Below the pieces are notes generated by a model, which was not told the DNA's origin, did no database searches, and saw only the letters and a program-made list of their open reading frames with translations. This document shows, in pieces, positions 31,621-37,393 of a DNA stretch of 37,393 bases. Source of the DNA: Helochares maculicollis (taxonomy: Eukaryota; Arthropoda; Insecta; Coleoptera; Hydrophilidae). Within the stretch, counting starts at the first letter, position 1. Every line of letters begins with the position of its first letter. Location: positions 1-37,393 of the forward strand of contig JAWQRO010000514.1 of NCBI GenBank assembly GCA_033557835.1. Reading direction: 5' to 3'. The translations under genes were made by a program, and so were the position numbers.

Positions 31621-34600
31621 TGGTGAATGTAATGATTTCTAAATAATTACTTACGTCCGCTGGTTTTAAACAGGACTTAAAGATATTTTATTATCGGAAA
31701 TTATATTATTGCACTCTGCGGTGCTGCAATCCTCCTAACTCCTAATTCAAGTGGCCTCGATTAATGAGTAATACTTTTTACCCTTATGTAGTTTTGATTA
31801 AGAGACCAGAACATTTTATGTTTGCCTTTTATCTTTGGGATCTACGTTTAATAGTAGATCCATAGTACTTTGCGTTATACATACTATCTATCTATCAATA
31901 CTACCTCAAGTCATTGGACGATCGTAGAGCTTACTTATAGGTTTCTTGCGGCTTATATAATACATCACATCTGTTTCGTTTGATTGCTGTCTGAAGGTGC
32001 TATCCATATTTATTACATTTGCATTGTGATTATAAAACTTTACAAGACTATAAGAAGCTTCTAACAATTTTTCGTTACACCTTTTACACAATTGTTTAGT
32101 TTAGTTTTCGTAATATCTTCCACACAACAACAAAATATATTCTGATCATTATGAAAATGGTTTTTCACTACTAAGAATTCTTTACGCAGATTGACAAAAA
32201 TACATAAAATGGATCTATCATTAAAATAAGTAGCTACTGCATTTAAAAATTAAGCAATTACTAGGAAGGTATTTAAACATTAAAGTGCACAATGCAAGCT
32301 CTTTTTTACACACAGTTCATCTCTGTTGAACTTTATTGCGGGACTTAATTCGTTAGTATTACGAGCTTGAAAAATGCGTTTTGGTTAAAAATGTAATATG
32401 AACAGTACAGAGAGTTTCACATATGAAGCGACACTGACGAGGATAAACATAACTACTACGACAGAAGACAGACAAGTGAACTGTGAGTAGGTTTCGATTA
32501 TCTGAGATGTACATTTACTAGTATTTCTTTTGATTCTAGATGACTTTTTGCCCTTGAACATACACTGTTGTGCAGAATAATTTGACTGAAGAGCAAATTA
32601 CAATAAATGATATATGTTTTCGAGAAACGTTGAAAATATTTAATACAACTCGATATGTCACCTTAAGACTTAAACGATATGTCGATATGTGTATATGTCA
32701 CTTTAACACAAAGAAGATCAGCACAAAACTCTACTTCAAATTAAGTAAAATTGTTAAGCGTTTCGGTTTGAATGCTAAAAGACAGTTATATTGGAACACT
32801 AAATAACTTCTACGTAGTCATTAAATCTTTGCATGACTTATGACCAAAGTATGAAAGGAATACCTAATTGCTCCTTGACGACAGTTCTTAAGCACACCAC
32901 TCAACAATATACGATTGAGAATAAAGTAACTTATGCGAATATTTAAAGTTTGTACAAAAACTGGCATACTGGAGGAACTAGGTCTAGTAGAGTGCTGCAA
33001 AGAATATTTTTTCTACAACCTGGCACATTTAATACTTAAATTTTGCTAATATTCAAAGTTTACAAATATAGGACAACTACAACATTCGGCAAAACGATAG
33101 TTTTGTATATTACTTAAAAATTTTAGACGATAGATGAAATAAAAATATACTGAAAAGAATTACAAATCTGCACAAAAATGACATATATTCTGAAAACACA
33201 CAGCTCTGATCATTTACCCTAACTAAAAACTTGAATAGTCCTCAAATGAACTTTTCCAGATGATGATCACCAAGATAATTGCAGCAATTAAAACGAATTA
33301 AATAAATAAGTAAAAAAAATTAAAACCATGCAAATTATGTTATTAAGGGTATAATATGAACAAAATATTATTATATATAAAAATGGTAAGCTTTTTATAA
33401 CTACTTATTTTCATATTTTGAAGCGTTTTATGTTAGACAAGCGAAGAAATGTGTTTTTGTTTATAAATGTTCCGCCTTAAGAACCATGTACTTGTTTATA
33501 ATATCTAAATGTAAGAACTGACGATTATTTTATATGTGTATCCTGATAGTAGAATCATGTATTGGAATATGTAATAATTCCTTCTGAGGCCTGATAGTAA
33601 TTGTGAATTCTTGTTGCAGGGTCAGAAATGAAACTTACTTTTAAAAGATGATCAACTACTTGTGACAACAAATCCAAGGGTACCAGAAGATTGCCTTAGC
33701 ACAAAGCATTTCCACTTGTAGACGTATTGAGTGCTCAATGCGAGGAATTTTCTTGGTTTTACAATATGTATTGAATTTTACATCGAAAAATATATACAGC
33801 TAATATCCTCAGCAAGCAATATTTTACATGTAATCGAAACTAACTGCAAATTCAAAAAGTTGTCAAACTTTCAACGAAATGGAATACAAAGAAGGCATTT
33901 ATATATGCGTTAGAAACAATAGGGCAATAGGACCTGATGGAGGTTCATTTTGCTATATAAACAAGGCAAGTCTCAAATTTGCATATTCTATTTTCATCTT
34001 TAATTACATATCAAACGTTGAAAATAAGTAAATAAACAAAAGTGAAGCTAGTTAATGCTTAACATTACTTTATTGTAATATGTTGTGATGTGCTGCTTCA
34101 TATATCATTTACACATATATATGCTTAGAATAATTAAAGTAGTAATAAATTTGATTTTCAATCGCTTATGTAATCTACTCATTTAAATATGCCATAACGA
34201 GTTATAAAAATATTTTACACTGCTGTTGTACAATTTAGGTTCATAATTTTCGAATTCTAACTAAAGCTAACTATGGACATATTTAAGGGTCCTTAAGCTC
34301 AGTTTTCAACATATATTTAGTTGTGGGTTTTATTAAATTTTATATTTATTTAAAATAATTCAATGTTTGTCATAGTTGGACAACTAAATAAAAAAATAAC
34401 GTGATAAAAGATATATTGTGCTACAAAAGAGTTCTTCAACAAATCGCCATTTTTTCAGTAATGAAGGCCTTATTGTTCACTTAACAATCAACTCATAATT
34501 CTTATAAAAAAGTTTGAACTTCCATGCTCTGCAAAGGAAAGGAGCTAGTGATCGATGAATAAAAATATGCTCAAGCTTCACTTTTGCTTTCATCAAATCT

Positions 34601-35780
34601 ATTTCAGTTTGCGTCAAATATTTTACCCAAATTATTGAATTGTTTGAAGAAAAATCCACCAAATGATGTTTGTAGAAAGTTCGTACAAATTAAATTATCT
34701 TCTATTTATGTACTTATATCTTCAATAGGGTACTATTGCAACTATTTGATTATCCTAAAGTATGATGAACAGTATTCAGCTTTCTTTTTAGGTTTAACTA
34801 CTTGGTAAATAGATTTATAAACACTATTTAGTAAAAATATTAGGTATCATACTTTTTATATTTCAGTAAAAATGCAGCGTTTAAATTTAATGAAACTATC
34901 TAGTGCTAAGTAACATTTTTACCTCCAGATCAAGATATGCAACTTCGATAATAAGCAGCATAATTGGAACAATCAACTAAAGCACATCTTTTATTATTCT
35001 TGTACTTACTTTAATATGTTTAGAAACACGATATGTTCTTTATTTTTAATTAGATTGTTAACTGGATTGCAAAGCATTGTATATTATTAAATTAAAGTAA
35101 TCAAATCAACGCTTACAATTGATGTAATTTTTACGTGCATTAGCCACAAGCTTTCCGCAATTTGCTTGTGAACAAAATATAAAAAAAAGTATTTCTCTTA
35201 TGCAATTACAGCGGTGCCAAGTTACATTAAATCTTATGACACATTTTACGCAACTGCACGAATACTTATTCCATTTCTGCAGCACAATTTTTGGCGTCGA
35301 GTTCACGTTTAGTCTAGGAATAACATTTCAAAATGTAATAAATCTATGAATATACCATTTTGCATTAATTAAAAGAGCAGGTATTGCTTCCTTTAAATTT
35401 ACAGCATGATTATGTTGACGATATTGGTGAAAATATAATATTTATTTAAGTCGTTCATTTAATATCCAAGAAAATTAATATCATATAATATATTCAATTT
35501 GATAGGTATTCTACAACAACCCTATCTTTAGTAAAATATTGATATAAAAATTTTTAAGTCAACAAAATTACATATCAAGTAAAGAGATTAGTAAAATTTT
35601 TGCTTAAATACCTGCTTAACAGTTTACATCTATAATAAATGTTTTATGACATAATAAATAATACTGGAAAATATTGAAAAGCTTCAACTAAAATAATTTT
35701 CAGACAATAAAATAGCTCTAAGCTGGATATTGCTTAGCTTAAAGACCAACATTTAATTTTCGAAGCAACATTATCTAGTC
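31621..35780. other. AT-rich desert
   Basis: About 4.2 kb of AT-rich DNA. Short frames (for example 32570-32806 plus, 78 codons, and 34584-34808 plus) have chance-like composition and no recognised motif. No RNA gene, mobile element or repeat was recognised. Confidence 0.55.
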
Positions 35781-35786
35781 AAAAAC

Positions 35787-35942
35787 ATGTGGACAGTCGC
35801 TATAGTAAAACCAACCAATACTGAAACACCACCAGAAGTACACAAATGGAAAACAGCAGAGCATATATTCCTTTTAAATGTAGAAAAACCGAAGATACCA
35901 CCAAGGGGGCCTCTGTGTAACACCGCACAAAATAAAAGATAA
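35787..35942 (+). other. Short Pro-rich open frame of unknown status
   Basis: ATG 35787 to TAA 35940-35942, 51 codons, reading MWTVAIVKPTNTETPPEVHK and ending ...PPRGPLCNTAQNKR. Its composition (Pro, Glu, Lys, Thr, Trp) differs from the usual AT-rich noise, and it is followed by a GATGATGATGATG run (about 35963-35976). The preceding AAAAAC gives a fair start context. I recognise no family. It may be a coding relic of a mobile element or chance. Confidence 0.15.
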
Positions 35943-36411
35943 AAATTGAAGCCCCCTCCACATGATGATGATGATGTTTTCTCAAACGATAAATAAACTC
36001 AAAAAGAAATCGAAACAGTAATAATAATATAGTAAAAATAGAATCTATATGCAATTAGCTGGCCCGAACAATTTTCATGGACTTTGGTTGAATTGTGTTG
36101 GAGTGAAGAGAAATTTAATTTCTGAGCACACTTTCTGTGACACGTACTTTGTATGGTAAAATAAAATTGTTGCTGTTGCTATTTTCCAAGACATATTGTT
36201 ATTGCCTCTGTTTTATTTATTTCCTGAACGCATCCTGTTAAACTGGTAAAAACAGTATGTGAGAAAATGAATTTGTTGTTTTTATTATTTTCCTTGTATT
36301 TTTTTCATGTTTTGTCACCTTTCCTTGGACTTCTACAAATACTTCAAACTAATCATTGGCCAAATCAGTCCAGCCGTTCGCAAGTCTTAGTGAGACTATC
36401 CAACATCAGTT

Positions 36412-36436
36412 CGTGTATGTATGTATATATATATAC
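36412..36436. repeat. (TATG)n/(TA)n microsatellite
   Basis: Short TGTATGTATGTATATATATATAC run passing from tetranucleotide to dinucleotide units; ordinary simple repeat. Confidence 0.85.
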
Positions 36437-36649
36437 ACAAAATTTATTTTTATCCGGATTTTTTATTTATTTTTAATTAAAAATTGTTTTCTTTGTGACA
36501 CTGTATTTCTTGCAACGTTTTGCCCTACAGGGCATTCTCTGACAAATTATGGTTGGTGATTCGTCAATGACAGAATACTATTTACAAAATAAACAAATCG
36601 TTAAATGAGAGGTTGTGTCATGATAATTATGATATGACAAATGGTTTCT

Positions 36650-37069
36650 GCAAACAAAACACGCTAACGAACAAACACATTTGCTTGACTACACGAACAC
36701 AAAAATTCTGGAAATAGAAAACAACGCAACGAAATTTCTACTGGAAATCCAGCACATCAAAACAAAAGAAAATGCTAGCAATAGTAAGACAGATATTGCC
36801 GACCTGCCCTCAGAATACGAAGCCGTACTTACTACGGATAAACACAGAAGGCACTAAAGTAACCAAAATAACCAATTGGTTACCAATAAATATATTTGCT
36901 TACAAACAATTAATAAAAATTAAAAAGAAACGTCACTTCTGACAATGCTTCTTTGATAATGAGGTGAAACTGTTAAGACTAATAGCTAATAAAACACCTT
37001 AAGCTACTTAGCGTTTTAATCATAAATCTACCACTAATAAAATAAAATGCGGTACAAAACTAATTTTAC
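36650..37069 (+). repeat. Dispersed repeat, copy 2 (unknown family)
   Basis: Direct partner of 6051-6428, 30.6 kb away in the same orientation. The best-matched part is 36655-36936; scattered blocks continue to AAACTAATTTTA near 37060. The frame through AATGCTAGCAATAGTAAGAC reads ENASNSKTDIADLPSEYEAV and then breaks with a frame change and TAA. Between copies, changes in the ADLPxEYEAxL stretch are silent or conservative (Thr/Ser, Ile/Val), hinting at former coding. A perfect 12-bp palindrome AACCAATTGGTT lies within it. No terminal repeats seen. Confidence 0.75.
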
Positions 37070-37393
37070 ATACATACATAGAATAAGTTAGCACAAAACA
37101 AAATGTTTGCCTACAAACAGTATTGGAAAAATTATATCACTATTGACGATGTAAAAGGAATTTGTAATGAACGTAAACATAACAAGCCATTTTCTCGTAT
37201 TTTATCTATAAAAATAATGTGTTCACAACTTAAATTATTATTCATTTTTATTTTTCTCAGGAAATCAAAATTCGCCCTCGTCGAACTATTTAATTTGAGA
37301 ACTTTCTCTAGCTCTAGTTATAAATACGTTTACTATTAACATCATGCATGCTTATACCTGTCACCACTATGTTATGACATAACGATTATATAT
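37070..37393. other. AT-rich end of window
   Basis: AT-rich. A 78-codon plus-strand frame at 37103-37339 has Lys/Phe/Ile-rich, chance-like composition and no motif. Confidence 0.5.

Noticed and set aside
32570..32806. 78-codon plus-strand frame
   Set aside because: Composition is as expected from AT-rich random translation; no motif or gene context.

Overview
This is AT-rich (roughly 65-70% A+T) eukaryotic nuclear DNA, most likely from an arthropod. The reasons are decayed mariner transposons of two lineages, non-LTR retroelement debris, microsatellites, no operon-like gene packing, and almost no long reading frames. I recognise no intact host gene, no tRNA or rRNA, no CRISPR array and no prokaryotic feature. 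The layout looks like a gene desert or the inside of a very large intron: long AT-rich stretches broken by compact islands of higher G+C that keep their CpGs and carry ATTA-core, TTTATT/TTTATG-type and GATA-like words. Those islands could be conserved non-coding (regulatory) elements, but I cannot test conservation here.

Region by region: 0.3-5.5 kb holds a large, old inverted duplication (arms about 340-1150 and 4690-5545). Its central 236 bp is about 91% identical between arms without a single indel, while the flanks are far more diverged. 6.05-6.43 kb and 36.65-37.07 kb are two direct copies of an unidentified dispersed repeat that seems once to have encoded a peptide. 6.80-6.90 kb resembles the extreme C-terminus of a LINE reverse transcriptase. 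9.2-11.3 kb is a probable decayed retroelement. Candidate regulatory islands lie near 3.1-3.5, 3.97-4.08, 7.1-8.6, 12.0-13.3, 14.3, 16.2-16.4, 18.5-20.1, 23.9-24.4, 27.7-28.2 and 30.4-31.6 kb. 15.2-15.7 kb (minus strand) carries the longest open reading frame, 149 codons, unrecognised, with an insect-like start context and a nearby AATAAA.

Two mariner elements sit 3.3 kb apart. The first (20581-21434, minus) is internally deleted with near-identical 23-bp terminal repeats. The second (24779-25894, plus) resembles the mauritiana (Mos1-like) group, has about 26-bp terminal repeats and a TA target duplication, and has lost the first catalytic Asp region. It lies inside the second unit of a tandem duplication of about 190 bp, so the first unit shows what the empty site looked like.

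No working multi-gene system can be supported. The most interesting signals are the inverted duplication with its unusually well kept core, the 25-nt near-perfect palindrome at 3226-3250, the unknown dispersed repeat with a shared peptide frame, and the unexplained 149-codon frame.
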